A stretch of DNA of 64,000 nt from Mycetocola_B reblochoni (GTDB lineage Bacteria; Actinomycetota; Actinomycetes; Actinomycetales; Microbacteriaceae): NCBI RefSeq assembly GCF_003667525.1, contig NZ_RCUW01000005.1:62001-126000 (forward strand), given 5' to 3'. Below the pieces are notes generated by a model, which was not told the origin of the DNA, made no database searches, and was given only the letters and a program-made list of their open reading frames with translations. The number at the start of each line of letters is the position of its first letter. Within the stretch, counting starts at the first letter, position 1. Below, one piece after another: positions 35,720 to 43,315 of this stretch. The position numbers and the translations under genes were made by a program.

Positions 35720-37708
35720 TCACGCGTCGAACAGGTCCTCGATCTGGGAGAGGAACGCGTCGTAGTCCGTACCGGAGCGGACGACCCTGCCGAGCGAGGT
35801 CGGGTCGGCGAAGAGCTCCACCAGGCGATCGAACAGCGACTGGAACTGCTCCCTGTCGGTCGGGCTGATCGCCAGGAACACCACGAGGCGGGCCCGGTCG
35901 TCCCCCCAGCGCACCCCGTCTGGAGACACGGCGACCGCGAGCGCCGTCCGGCGTGCGGTGAGCCCCATCGCATGCGGGACCGCCAGCCCCTCCGCGAACA
36001 GCGTGGACGAGAGCCGCTCCCGCTCGATGGCGCTGGCGACGTAGCCGTCGTCGACGATGCCGTGCTGGATGAGCAGTGAGCCGAGGCTGCGGATCGCCTC
36101 GGTCCGGTCGGCGGCGACGAAGCCGGGCACGAACAGCTCCCGCGGTAGTCGCTGCCTGAGCTGGGCCATGAGGTCGTCGCGGGCCCGCCGCGTCCGCGCG
36201 CGGGCGATGCCGTCCGCGACCCGTGCCCAGTCGGTGTGGTCGGGGAACGGCGGAAGAGTGACGACGCCGGGGCGGGGCTGGGGCAGCGGGGCGGCGCTGA
36301 TGACGAGGGGGTCGTCGAGCTCGCCCCACGGGACATCGGTCCGCGTGACCACGGTGCTGATGCGCACGTCGTCGCCGAAGCGGCGCAGCAGGCCGTCGAC
36401 GATCCCCGTGTACAGGTCGAGATAGCCCGGGGCGATCACGGTGATCGGCAGTCGCGCGTCGGCGCCGAGGCTCCGGTTGAGCTGCGCGCCCAGGTGGAGG
36501 GCGATGTAGGCGATCTCGTCGTCGCCGACGGTGATGCCCGTCGCGTCGGCGATCGCGCCGCTCAGCCTGACCGCGACGTCGTAGATCATCGGGTAGCTCG
36601 TCTTCATCGTCGCGGCGAGCGGGTTGCGGCCGGGGGAGGCGTCGGCCGAGCGCTCGACGAGGTTGGCGACGTGCGCGGTGAGGCGCCGGAGGAAGCCGGG
36701 GTCGGCGAGGTCGAGGCCGTACTCGCGACCGAGTGAGGCGACGATCGCGCCGACCGTGTCGGCGAGCGTGCCGGGGAGGGCATCGGCGGTGTCCGCGTCC
36801 CCTGCGGTGCCCTCCGCCGTGACGGCCCTGGTGCTGAGCACCCGGGCGAGGTGGTCGACATCGGCGGGGGGAAGCTCGATGCCGAGTTCGTCCCTGATCA
36901 GGGCGCCGACGTCGATCCGTCCGACGAGGGCCGGTGTCGGCTGCGGGTCCGGCGTCACCTGCTGGCCTGGCGCCACCGGCGGCACCGATGACTCCGGAGA
37001 CGGCGGTGCCACGGGCGGTGTGCGCGTCACCGGAGCGGCGGTGGGGGCCGATCGCGAATCGGCGCCCCCTGCCCGGTCGGCGGCCACGGCGAGATGCAGG
37101 AGGAAGTCGTCGAGGCCGTACTCGTTGATCCGGTGCTCGACCGCGTCGACGCCGGCGAGGATCGCGGTCTTCACCTTCGCGAGCGCGGAACGGTCGACGC
37201 TGCCGAGGGCGGAGTCGAGCGGCGCCTCGCCCGTGACGCTCTCGGCGCGGAACAGCTCGAGCAAAGCCAGGCGCTGGGCGTGCTCCGGTCCGGCCAGACG
37301 CACCCGCGACCCGCTCCGCTCGAGGCGGAGGCCGGTGTTCTCCAGGCGCTGGCGCACCCGTGCCAGGTCGGCCTCCATGGTGGACCCGCTGAGGTGCTCG
37401 GTCAGGGCCCTGTCGGCGACGTCGACGCCGGCGGCGTCCCTGAGCAGGTCGCGGAGCAGCCGGGTGGCCCTGTGCTCGGGCGAGACGTCGCCCGTCGGTG
37501 CCGCTGTCGGTGCCGCGGCCGTCGACCTCAGCCGGTAGCCCGCGGCCCCCGACTCGATGCCGTGGCCGTCGTCGTCCCGCAGCGACTGGACGTAGCCACG
37601 GACGCTCCGGGTGCTGACGCCGAGGGCGTCGGCGATCGAGGCGGCGGGCAGCCAGGTCCCCGCCTCCGTCAGGAGGGTGAGTACCTGCGCGCGACGAGAG
37701 CGGGCCAT
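35720..37708 (-). CDS. mtlR: MtlR-type PTS-regulated transcriptional activator
   Basis: A 662-residue regulator of the mannitol operon. An N-terminal helix-turn-helix (SIADALGVSTRSVRGYVQSL) is followed by a second winged-helix region, two PRD domains (DFLLHLAVAADRA near 205; DDEIAYIALHLGAQLNR near 395), a IIB-like region and a C-terminal EIIA domain with the phosphorylatable His in GLAVPHAMG near 578. A proline-rich insert of about 45 residues (about 216-262) lies just after the first PRD histidine region. The IIB-like part lacks the cysteine expected in the MtlR proteins I know. The ATG at 37708 has GGAGG seven bases upstream and is preferred to one 24 bp further up. It is divergent from the mannitol PTS genes. 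Confidence 0.85.
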   Translation of the reverse strand: MARSRRAQVLTLLTEAGTWLPAASIADALGVSTRSVRGYVQSLRDDDGHGIESGAAGYRLRSTAAAPTAAPTGDVSPEHRATRLLRDLLRDAAGVDVADRALTEHLSGSTMEADLARVRQRLENTGLRLERSGSRVRLAGPEHAQRLALLELFRAESVTGEAPLDSALGSVDRSALAKVKTAILAGVDAVEHRINEYGLDDFLLHLAVAADRAGGADSRSAPTAAPVTRTPPVAPPSPESSVPPVAPGQQVTPDPQPTPALVGRIDVGALIRDELGIELPPADVDHLARVLSTRAVTAEGTAGDADTADALPGTLADTVGAIVASLGREYGLDLADPGFLRRLTAHVANLVERSADASPGRNPLAATMKTSYPMIYDVAVRLSGAIADATGITVGDDEIAYIALHLGAQLNRSLGADARLPITVIAPGYLDLYTGIVDGLLRRFGDDVRISTVVTRTDVPWGELDDPLVISAAPLPQPRPGVVTLPPFPDHTDWARVADGIARARTRRARDDLMAQLRQRLPRELFVPGFVAADRTEAIRSLGSLLIQHGIVDDGYVASAIERERLSSTLFAEGLAVPHAMGLTARRTALAVAVSPDGVRWGDDRARLVVFLAISPTDREQFQSLFDRLVELFADPTSLGRVVRSGTDYDAFLSQIEDLFDA

Positions 37709-37938
37709 CGCCGTGCCTCCCATCCGCGCCACGGGGTCGCATGATCGTTCGTGGACGCGCGAGGTGCGCCCTGCCCCGCCGTCGATCCCGGGGAGCCCAC
37801 AGGGAAGTCAACCACGTCGAGCCGGGCGAACGGTGGACGCTCCGAGCCGGCTTCCTGCCCGGCGGAAGCGAAACGGGTGGCCCCCCGGGTCCGCCGGGAG
37901 CACACTGGCAGGACCAGAGAACCCTGAGGATGCCATCG
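37709..37938. promoter_or_regulatory. Divergent mtlR / mannitol PTS intergenic region
   Basis: A 230-bp gap between divergent start codons that must hold both promoters and the MtlR operator. I see GGAGG for mtlR and GAGGA for the IIB-like gene, but no clear -35/-10 pair or operator repeat. Local C/G-rich inverted repeats near 37880-37900 are too ordinary at this base composition to interpret. Confidence 0.4.
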
Positions 37939-38280
37939 ATGAAGATCTCCGTGCTGTGCGCTGCCGGCGCCTCGAGCACCTTCGCTGCGCTGCACCTGCG
38001 CCGCGAGGCCGCCGCACGGGGACTGGCCGCCACCATCACGGTGAGCACCCTGCCCGCCGTGCTGCTCCGGCCCGACGACAGCGACGTCATCCTGCTCGGA
38101 GCGCACCTCAGCGGTGAGCGTGACCGGGTGAGGCTGGCGGCGCCGGACGCTCGGGTCGTGCAACTCGGCACGACCATCACCGACCGCGCGCAGGCGGCCG
38201 CGGTTCTCGACAGCATCACCGCAGAGCACGACACAGCACGGGGCGGCACCGCCCCACAGAACGAAGGACACAGACAATGA
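37939..38280 (+). CDS. Small PTS IIB-like protein, cellobiose/lactose type
   Basis: A 113-residue protein resembling the stand-alone EIIB of the lactose/cellobiose family. The N-terminus is a beta strand running into CAAGASSTFAALHLRREA, matching the C-x-x-G-x-S-[ST] phosphorylation loop, with Cys7 as the predicted phosphocysteine. Its stop overlaps the mtlA ATG (ATGA), so it is the first gene of the mannitol PTS operon although MtlA already carries its own IIB domain. ATG 37939 is chosen for its spacing from GAGGA; an in-frame ATG nine bases upstream abuts that site. It could be a phosphate-handling partner, or could regulate MtlR; neither is shown by the sequence. Confidence 0.7.
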   Translation: MKISVLCAAGASSTFAALHLRREAAARGLAATITVSTLPAVLLRPDDSDVILLGAHLSGERDRVRLAAPDARVVQLGTTITDRAQAAAVLDSITAEHDTARGGTAPQNEGHRQ

Positions 38281-39809
38281 CGACGACGTCAGAGAGCGCG
38301 GGGAAGACCCGCGGACTCCGCACCGGAGTGCAGAAGGTCGGCACGTTCCTCTCCGGAATGGTCATGCCGAACATCGCCGCGTTCATCGCGTGGGGACTCA
38401 TCACCGCCCTGTTCATCCCGGAGGGCTACCTTCCGAACGAGCAGATCAGCTCGATGGTCGCACCGATGCTGTACTTCCTTCTCCCGCTGCTGATCGCCAG
38501 CACGGGCGGGCGCATCATCCACGGCGCCCGCGGCTCCGTCGTGGCCACCATCGCGACGACGGGCGTCATCATGTCGTCGATCGGCGACCCGATGTTCGAC
38601 GGCGGCAGCCCGATGTTCCTCGGTGCGATGGTCATGGCCCCGCTCGCGGCGTGGCTGATGAAGCAGCTCGACCGGCTGTGGGACGGCAAGGTCAAGGCCG
38701 GCTTCGAGATGCTGGTCAACAACTTCTCCGCGGGCATCTTCGGGGCCATCATGGCGGTCGTCGGCTTCTTCGCGGTCGGCCCCGTCATCCGCACGATCAC
38801 CGACTGGCTGGGCGCCGGCGTCAACGCCCTGCTCGACGCCGGCCTGCTGCCGCTGGCGAGCATCATCGTCGAGCCGGCGAAGGTGCTCTTCCTCAACAAC
38901 GCGATCAATCACGGCGTCCTCACCCCGCTGGCGTCGAGCCAGGCCGCCGAGCAGGGTCGCTCGCTGCTGTACCTGGTCGAGGCCAACCCCGGACCCGGTC
39001 TGGGCATGCTCATCGCCTTCACCGTCTTCGGCCTCGGCGCGGCGCGCGCGACGGCGCCGGGCGCGATCGTCATCCAGTTCCTCGGCGGCATCCACGAGAT
39101 CTACTTCCCGTACGTGCTGGCCAAGCCGGTCCTTCTCCTCGGCCTCATCGCCGGTGGCGCGACGGGTATCGCCACGAACGTGATCTTCGGCTCCGGCCTG
39201 TCCGGGGCCGCGTCCCCCGGCTCGATCATCGCCGTCCTGACGATGACCGCCCCCGGAAGCCACCTCGGCGTGATCCTGTCCGTGGTGCTCTCCGCCCTCG
39301 TGTCGTTCCTCGTCTGCGGCGCGATCCTGGCCGCCAGCCGCAAGCGCGACCTGGCCTCCGGCAACGCCGGTGACCTCAGCGCCGCCGTCGCCGCCACCTC
39401 GGCGAACAAGGGCAAGGAGTCGAGCGTGCTCGGCACGCTGAACACCTCGGCCGCCGCACCGGCCGGCGCACCGGCCGCCGGCGTGGTCGCCGAGCCCGCC
39501 GTCGACCGCGCCGAGGCGCACCGCCGGGTCGAGAAGGTCATCTTCGCCTGCGACGCCGGGATGGGCTCCAGCGCGATGGGAGCCTCCGTGCTGCGCAACA
39601 TGGTCACGAAGGCAGGGATCGAGGGGGTGAGCGTGACCAACGCGGCCATCGCCAACCTCGACGGCACCGCCGACCTGATCGTCACGCAGCGCGAGCTCAC
39701 CGACAGGGCCAGGCAGAAGGACCCGACGGCCCAGCACGTGTCCGTCGACAACTTCATGAACTCGCCGCGCTACACCGAGATCGTGGAGCAGCTGCGCGCC
39801 CAGGGCTGA
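38277..39809 (+). CDS. mtlA: PTS mannitol transporter EIICB
   Basis: A 510-residue membrane permease with a fused IIB domain. The C domain begins GTFLSGMVMPNIAAFIAWGL and contains the sugar-site segment GGIHEIYFPYVLAKP. A linker of about 60 residues rich in Ala and Pro leads to the IIB domain, with the phosphocysteine in KVIFACDAGMGSSAMGA at about residue 425. It imports mannitol as mannitol-1-phosphate, receiving phosphate from MtlF. It overlaps the preceding IIB-like gene by 4 bp. Confidence 0.95.
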   Translation: MTTTSESAGKTRGLRTGVQKVGTFLSGMVMPNIAAFIAWGLITALFIPEGYLPNEQISSMVAPMLYFLLPLLIASTGGRIIHGARGSVVATIATTGVIMSSIGDPMFDGGSPMFLGAMVMAPLAAWLMKQLDRLWDGKVKAGFEMLVNNFSAGIFGAIMAVVGFFAVGPVIRTITDWLGAGVNALLDAGLLPLASIIVEPAKVLFLNNAINHGVLTPLASSQAAEQGRSLLYLVEANPGPGLGMLIAFTVFGLGAARATAPGAIVIQFLGGIHEIYFPYVLAKPVLLLGLIAGGATGIATNVIFGSGLSGAASPGSIIAVLTMTAPGSHLGVILSVVLSALVSFLVCGAILAASRKRDLASGNAGDLSAAVAATSANKGKESSVLGTLNTSAAAPAGAPAAGVVAEPAVDRAEAHRRVEKVIFACDAGMGSSAMGASVLRNMVTKAGIEGVSVTNAAIANLDGTADLIVTQRELTDRARQKDPTAQHVSVDNFMNSPRYTEIVEQLRAQG

Positions 39810-39869
39810 GCCGGCCCCGCCGTCGCGCGGGCTCCGACCGCCGTCAACCGTCCACACAAGGAGAAGCAC

Positions 39870-40307
39870 ATGTCAGGAAACGTCCTCACCCGCGACCGCG
39901 TCCGCATCGTCACGGGGCCAAGCGACAGGGACAGCGCGATCCGCGCGGCCGGGGCCCAGCTCGTCGAGGCCGGAGCGGTGACCCCGCCCTACGTCGAGGC
40001 GATGCTGCAGCGCGAGGCCACCGTCTCGACGTTCATGGGCAACGGCCTGGCGATCCCGCACGGCACGAACGAGGCGAAGGACGAGGTGCGCAGCTCGGCG
40101 CTCTCGGTGACCCGCTACGAGACGCCGATCGACTGGGCCGGCGAGCCGGTCAGCTTCGTCATCGGGATCGCGGGAGCCGACGGCGGGCACCTCGAGCTGC
40201 TCAGCGGCATCGCCATCCTGTTCTCGGAGGAGGACAGCGTCCAGGCGCTCCGCGACGCGCCGGACGAGGACGCGCTGTTCGCGCTGTTCGACGGGATCGG
40301 CGCCTGA
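39870..40307 (+). CDS. mtlF: PTS mannitol EIIA component
   Basis: A 145-residue EIIA of the mannitol/fructose family. The active histidine is His64 in NGLAIPHGTNEAK, and PVSFVIGIAG plus HLELLSGIAILF complete the core. It passes phosphate from HPr to the IIB domain of MtlA. AAGGAG precedes the ATG. Its stop overlaps the mtlD start by one base (TGATG). Confidence 0.95.
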   Translation: MSGNVLTRDRVRIVTGPSDRDSAIRAAGAQLVEAGAVTPPYVEAMLQREATVSTFMGNGLAIPHGTNEAKDEVRSSALSVTRYETPIDWAGEPVSFVIGIAGADGGHLELLSGIAILFSEEDSVQALRDAPDEDALFALFDGIGA

Positions 40308-41461
40308 TGCTCGCCGTCCACTTCGGTGCGGGCAACATCGGCCGCGGATTCATCGGCCTTCTGCTGGCCGAGGCCGGCTACGAGGTCGTCTTCGCCGACG
40401 TCAACGCGGACATGGTCGACACGATCAACCGGCTGGGCGGATACGCCGTCCACGAGGTCGGCCAGGGCGCCCGCGAGCACAGCGTCACGGGGGTGCGTGC
40501 GGTCAACTCCGTCACCCAGGGGGAGGAACTCGTCGAGCTCATCGCCCGCGCGGACGTGGTCACGACCGCCGTGGGGCCGAGCATCCTTCCGCGCATCGCG
40601 CCGGCGATCGCCGCGGGGATCCTCGCGCGTCCCGCCGACGCGGCACCGGTCTGGGTGATGGCCTGCGAGAACGCGGTCGGTGCCAGCGCCCAGCTGGCCG
40701 AGGCCGTCGCCGTCGAGGCGGGCGACAGGGCCGACGAGGTCGCCCGCCGCTCCGTGTTCGCGAACACGGCCGTCGACAGGATCGTGCCGGCCCAGGACCC
40801 GGACGGCGCCGACGTCACCGTCGAGGCGTTCCACGAGTGGACGATCGAGCGCGGCGACCGCACGGACGCGCCCGAGATCCCCGGCGCCCACCCGGTGGAC
40901 GCCCTCGGACCGTACATCGAGCGCAAGCTGTTCACGGTGAACACCGGTCACGCGACCGTCGCGTACCTCGGCTACGCCGCGGGTGTGGAGTCCATCGCCG
41001 ACGCGATCGCCGTGCCGGAGATCGCCGCGCGCGTCGAGGCGGTGCTCGCCGAGACCAGCGCACTCCTGATCGCCGAGCACGGCTTCGGGGCGGAGGCGCT
41101 CGGGGACTATCGGGCCACCGTCCTGCAGCGCTTCGCGAACAGGGCGTTACCGGACACGACCGTGCGTGTGGGCAGGGCGCCGCTGCGCAAGCTCGGTGCG
41201 GGGGAGCGCTTCATCGCCCCCGCACGCCGGCTCGCGGACCACGGCATCGAGCCGACCGCGCTGCTGTCGATCGTGCCGGCCGTGCTGGCGTTCGACCCCG
41301 CGGGCGACGACGAGGTCGAGCAGCTGCGGCGGATCAGGGCCGAGCTCACTCCGGAGGCAGCGGTGACCCGCGTCACCGGGGTGGCCGAGGGCGAGCCGCT
41401 CTACGCGGCCCTCGTCGATGCCTTCCGCCGTGCCGACGAGGCGGACCTCCCCGCCGACTGA
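40307..41461 (+). CDS. mtlD: Mannitol-1-phosphate 5-dehydrogenase
   Basis: A 384-residue NAD-dependent enzyme that oxidises mannitol-1-phosphate to fructose-6-phosphate. The Rossmann motif HFGAGNIGRGFIG is at the N-terminus, and the catalytic segment IERKLFTVNTGHATVAYLGY holds the lysine of the family active site. It completes the catabolic route begun by MtlA/MtlF and is the last gene before a hairpin terminator. Confidence 0.95.
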   Translation: MLAVHFGAGNIGRGFIGLLLAEAGYEVVFADVNADMVDTINRLGGYAVHEVGQGAREHSVTGVRAVNSVTQGEELVELIARADVVTTAVGPSILPRIAPAIAAGILARPADAAPVWVMACENAVGASAQLAEAVAVEAGDRADEVARRSVFANTAVDRIVPAQDPDGADVTVEAFHEWTIERGDRTDAPEIPGAHPVDALGPYIERKLFTVNTGHATVAYLGYAAGVESIADAIAVPEIAARVEAVLAETSALLIAEHGFGAEALGDYRATVLQRFANRALPDTTVRVGRAPLRKLGAGERFIAPARRLADHGIEPTALLSIVPAVLAFDPAGDDEVEQLRRIRAELTPEAAVTRVTGVAEGEPLYAALVDAFRRADEADLPAD

Positions 41462-41465
41462 GCCG

Positions 41466-41486
41466 TCCGGCCGGGTCCCGGCCGGA
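41466..41486 (+). terminator. Hairpin immediately after mtlD
   Basis: A perfect 9-bp stem, TCCGGCCGG (41466-41474) pairing with CCGGCCGGA (41478-41486), with a 3-nt loop. It starts 4 bp after the mtlD stop. There is no T-run, but the position fits the end of the mannitol transcript. Confidence 0.6.
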
Positions 41487-41494
41487 ACACACCC

Positions 41495-41595
41495 GCACTC
41501 CCGTCGGCCTTCATCAGGGGGACGTCACCGGAGGGGAGTGCGTTCGCGGGCATCGCCCGCGTGCACTGGGGCGCCTGCGGATCGCGGGCGCCCCA
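41495..41595 (+). other. Cluster of three further stem-loops between mtlD and infA
   Basis: In this 354-bp gene-free gap, three more hairpins follow the mtlD terminator: GCACTCCC/GGGAGTGC (41495-41541), CGCGGGC/GCCCGCG with an ATC loop (41545-41561), and a 13-bp stem with one G-U pair and a GAT loop (41567-41595). They could be 3' end structure of the mtl mRNA or a small RNA. Beyond them I see only the infA promoter region. Confidence 0.45.
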
Positions 41596-41700
41596 GCCGC
41601 GTCCGCGGCGGCGTGCTCGCCGTGCCGCGCACGCACCGTCGACGCTCGACACCGAGCGACCGGGGCGACACGCGAGCTGGCGCGAGCGGGCATTGTGGCA

Positions 41701-41706
41701 TAAGAT
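41701..41706 (+). promoter_or_regulatory. Probable -10 element for infA-rpmJ
   Basis: TAAGAT in a locally AT-rich stretch (41691-41725), about 110 nt before the infA start. No good -35 hexamer is seen at the expected distance. It would restart transcription of the translation genes after the mannitol locus. Confidence 0.4.
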
Positions 41707-41815
41707 CATTCTTTGGTGCTTTATGCGCGCTTCCGGCGCGTCGTCTTCGGGCGTCCGGCACCGTTCCCCATCAACCGCACGACCAGTGCGACCGACAACT
41801 TGTGACAGTGAGGCA

Positions 41816-42037
41816 ATGGCCAAAAAAGACGGCGTCATCGAAATCGAGGGCCAGGTGACCGAGGCTCTGCCCAACGCGATGTTCCGCGTTGAGCTGACCA
41901 ACGGACACAAGGTCCTGGCAACCATCTCCGGAAAGATGCGGCAGCACTACATCCGTATTCTGCCCGAGGACCGCGTGATCGTGGAGCTCAGCCCCTACGA
42001 CCTCACGCGCGGGCGCATCGTCTACCGCTACAAGTAA
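41816..42037 (+). CDS. infA: Translation initiation factor IF-1
   Basis: A 73-residue IF-1, standard length, starting MAKKDGVIEIEGQVTEALPN and ending LTRGRIVYRYK, with the OB-fold core NAMFRVELTNGHKVLATISG. It blocks the ribosomal A site during initiation. The ATG at 41816 fits the invariant N-terminus; the frame is open upstream to 41561, but that is noncoding gap. Confidence 0.97.
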   Translation: MAKKDGVIEIEGQVTEALPNAMFRVELTNGHKVLATISGKMRQHYIRILPEDRVIVELSPYDLTRGRIVYRYK

Positions 42038-42106
42038 TCGGTCGTCTGTAAGTAACGGCCGCGACCACCACGGTGGCGGTACGAGGACAGCGAAAAGAGA
42101 AGAACC

Positions 42107-42220
42107 ATGAAGGTCAACCCCAGCGTCAAGAAGATCTGTGACAAGTGCCAGGTCGTCCGCCGCCACGGCCGCGTTCTCATCATCTGTGAGAACCCGCGCC
42201 ACAAGCAGCGCCAGGGCTAA
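42107..42220 (+). CDS. rpmJ: 50S ribosomal protein L36, zinc-binding form
   Basis: A 37-residue L36, MKVNPSVKKICDKCQVVRRH at the start and ENPRHKQRQG at the end. The CxxC (Cys11, Cys14), Cys27 and following His are intact, so this is the zinc-ribbon (C+) form. Zinc-dependent r-proteins are of interest because a zinc-uptake locus lies about 8 kb downstream. It follows infA by 69 bp. Confidence 0.96.
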   Translation: MKVNPSVKKICDKCQVVRRHGRVLIICENPRHKQRQG

Positions 42221-42269
42221 GCCGTCGCCGCGTCACGCGGCAACGGACAACGCAACACAACACAACCAG

Positions 42270-42341
42270 GCAGTTCCATCTGATCCGGCGGGAGACCGTC
42301 GGATGGACACCTCGGGTCGGAGGCCCGGGCACCGGAACTGC
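42270..42341 (+). ncRNA. Candidate three-way-junction RNA in the rpsM leader
   Basis: A closing stem GCAGTTCC (42270-42277) pairs with GGAACTGC (42334-42341). Inside it are two hairpins: ATCCGGCGG/CCGTCGGAT (42283-42304, one G-U pair, GAGA tetraloop) and CTCGGG/CCCGGG (42311-42329, one G-U pair). The element lies 32 nt before the rpsM ATG in the 153-nt gap after rpmJ, a position suited to autoregulation by an r-protein. I do not recognise it as a known leader family. Confidence 0.55.
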
Positions 42342-42373
42342 TCCACACCTCCATTACTCCTAGGAGAGCCACC

Positions 42374-42748
42374 ATGGCACGTCTTGCAGGCGTTGACATT
42401 CCGCGCGACAAGCGCGTGGAAGTCGCACTGACGTACATCTACGGTGTTGGACGCACTCGGGCCCTGAAGACCCTTGCGGACACCGGCATCGACGGAAACA
42501 TCCGCGTGAAGGACCTCAGCGACGAGCAGCTCGTCGCCCTCCGCGACTACATCGAGGGCAACTACAAGGTCGAGGGTGACCTTCGCCGCGAGGTCGCGGC
42601 CGACATCCGCCGCAAGGTCGAGATCGGCTCGTACGAGGGCATCCGCCACCGTCGCGGCCTGCCCGTCCGCGGTCAGCGGACCAAGACCAACGCGCGTACC
42701 CGCAAGGGCCCCAAGCGCACCGTCGCCGGCAAGAAGAAGGCGCGCTAG
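42374..42748 (+). CDS. rpsM: 30S ribosomal protein S13
   Basis: A 124-residue S13, standard length, with ARLAGVDIPRDKRVEVALTY, YGVGRTRA, the segment RHRRGLPVRGQRTKTNAR and a basic C-terminal tail that reaches toward tRNA. It forms the head-to-50S bridges. AGGAG lies nine bases before the ATG. A structured leader precedes it. Confidence 0.97.
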   Translation: MARLAGVDIPRDKRVEVALTYIYGVGRTRALKTLADTGIDGNIRVKDLSDEQLVALRDYIEGNYKVEGDLRREVAADIRRKVEIGSYEGIRHRRGLPVRGQRTKTNARTRKGPKRTVAGKKKAR

Positions 42749-42791
42749 CCCTTCGGCAGCCCGCCCGCCGTTCAGGATTCAGGAGAAATAA

Positions 42792-43190
42792 ATGGCTTCA
42801 CCGAAGTCGGCTGTCCGTAAGCCGCGTAAGAAGGACAAGAAGAACGTCGCCGCCGGCCACGCTCACATCAAGTCCACGTTCAACAACACGATCGTCTCGA
42901 TCACCGACACGACCGGTGCCGTGATCAGCTGGGCCTCCTCGGGTGGCGTCGGCTTCAAGGGCTCGCGCAAGTCGACCCCGTACGCCGCTCAGCAGGCCGC
43001 CGAGGCCGCAGCCAAGGGCGCGCAGGACCACGGCATGAAGAAGGTCGACGTCTTCGTCAAGGGGCCGGGTTCCGGCCGCGAGACCGCGATCCGCTCCCTC
43101 CAGGCCGCCGGCCTCGAGGTCGGGTCGATCACCGACGTGACGCCCCAGGCGCACAACGGTGCTCGTCCCCCCAAGCGCCGTCGCGTGTGA
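42792..43190 (+). CDS. rpsK: 30S ribosomal protein S11
   Basis: A 132-residue S11 with AHIKSTFNNTIVSITDTTGA, YAAQQAAEAAAKGAQDHGMK, GPGSGRETAIRSLQAAGLEV and the C-terminal NGARPPKRRRV. It lies on the 30S platform by the mRNA exit. AGGAGA precedes the ATG. In many actinobacteria rpsD follows; here rpoA is next after a 125-bp gap. Confidence 0.97.
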   Translation: MASPKSAVRKPRKKDKKNVAAGHAHIKSTFNNTIVSITDTTGAVISWASSGGVGFKGSRKSTPYAAQQAAEAAAKGAQDHGMKKVDVFVKGPGSGRETAIRSLQAAGLEVGSITDVTPQAHNGARPPKRRRV

Positions 43191-43203
43191 TTCGTCCCCG
43201 GTC

Positions 43204-43243
43204 GGCCGGGTGCCCGGTTCCTGAGTGAACCGGGCACCCGGCC
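43204..43243 (+). other. Large perfect hairpin between rpsK and rpoA
   Basis: A 17-bp perfect stem, GGCCGGGTGCCCGGTTC (43204-43220) pairing with 43227-43243, with a 6-nt loop CTGAGT. It starts 14 bp after rpsK. No T-run follows, so it may be a partial terminator, an RNA-processing site or an mRNA-stability element separating S11 from RNA polymerase alpha expression. Confidence 0.65.
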
Positions 43244-43275
43244 ATCCGGGTTGCAACTCCATACCTCGCCATCGC

Positions 43276-43297
43276 AAGTGTCATATGGCGGACACTT
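43276..43297. promoter_or_regulatory. Inverted repeat upstream of rpoA
   Basis: AAGTGTC (43276-43282) and GACACTT (43291-43297) form a perfect 7-bp inverted repeat with an 8-bp spacer, ending 18 bp before the rpoA GTG. It could be an operator, or a hairpin close to the ribosome-binding site AAAGGAA. TTGCAA at 43251-43256 is a possible -35, but no good -10 follows at standard spacing. Confidence 0.45.
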
Positions 43298-43315
43298 AGC
43301 CGAAAGGAATCAACA

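Noticed and set aside
43204..43243. Calling the rpsK-rpoA hairpin a definite terminator
   Set aside because: The stem is perfect, but no T-rich tail follows and rpoA must be expressed, so only a neutral structural call is supported.
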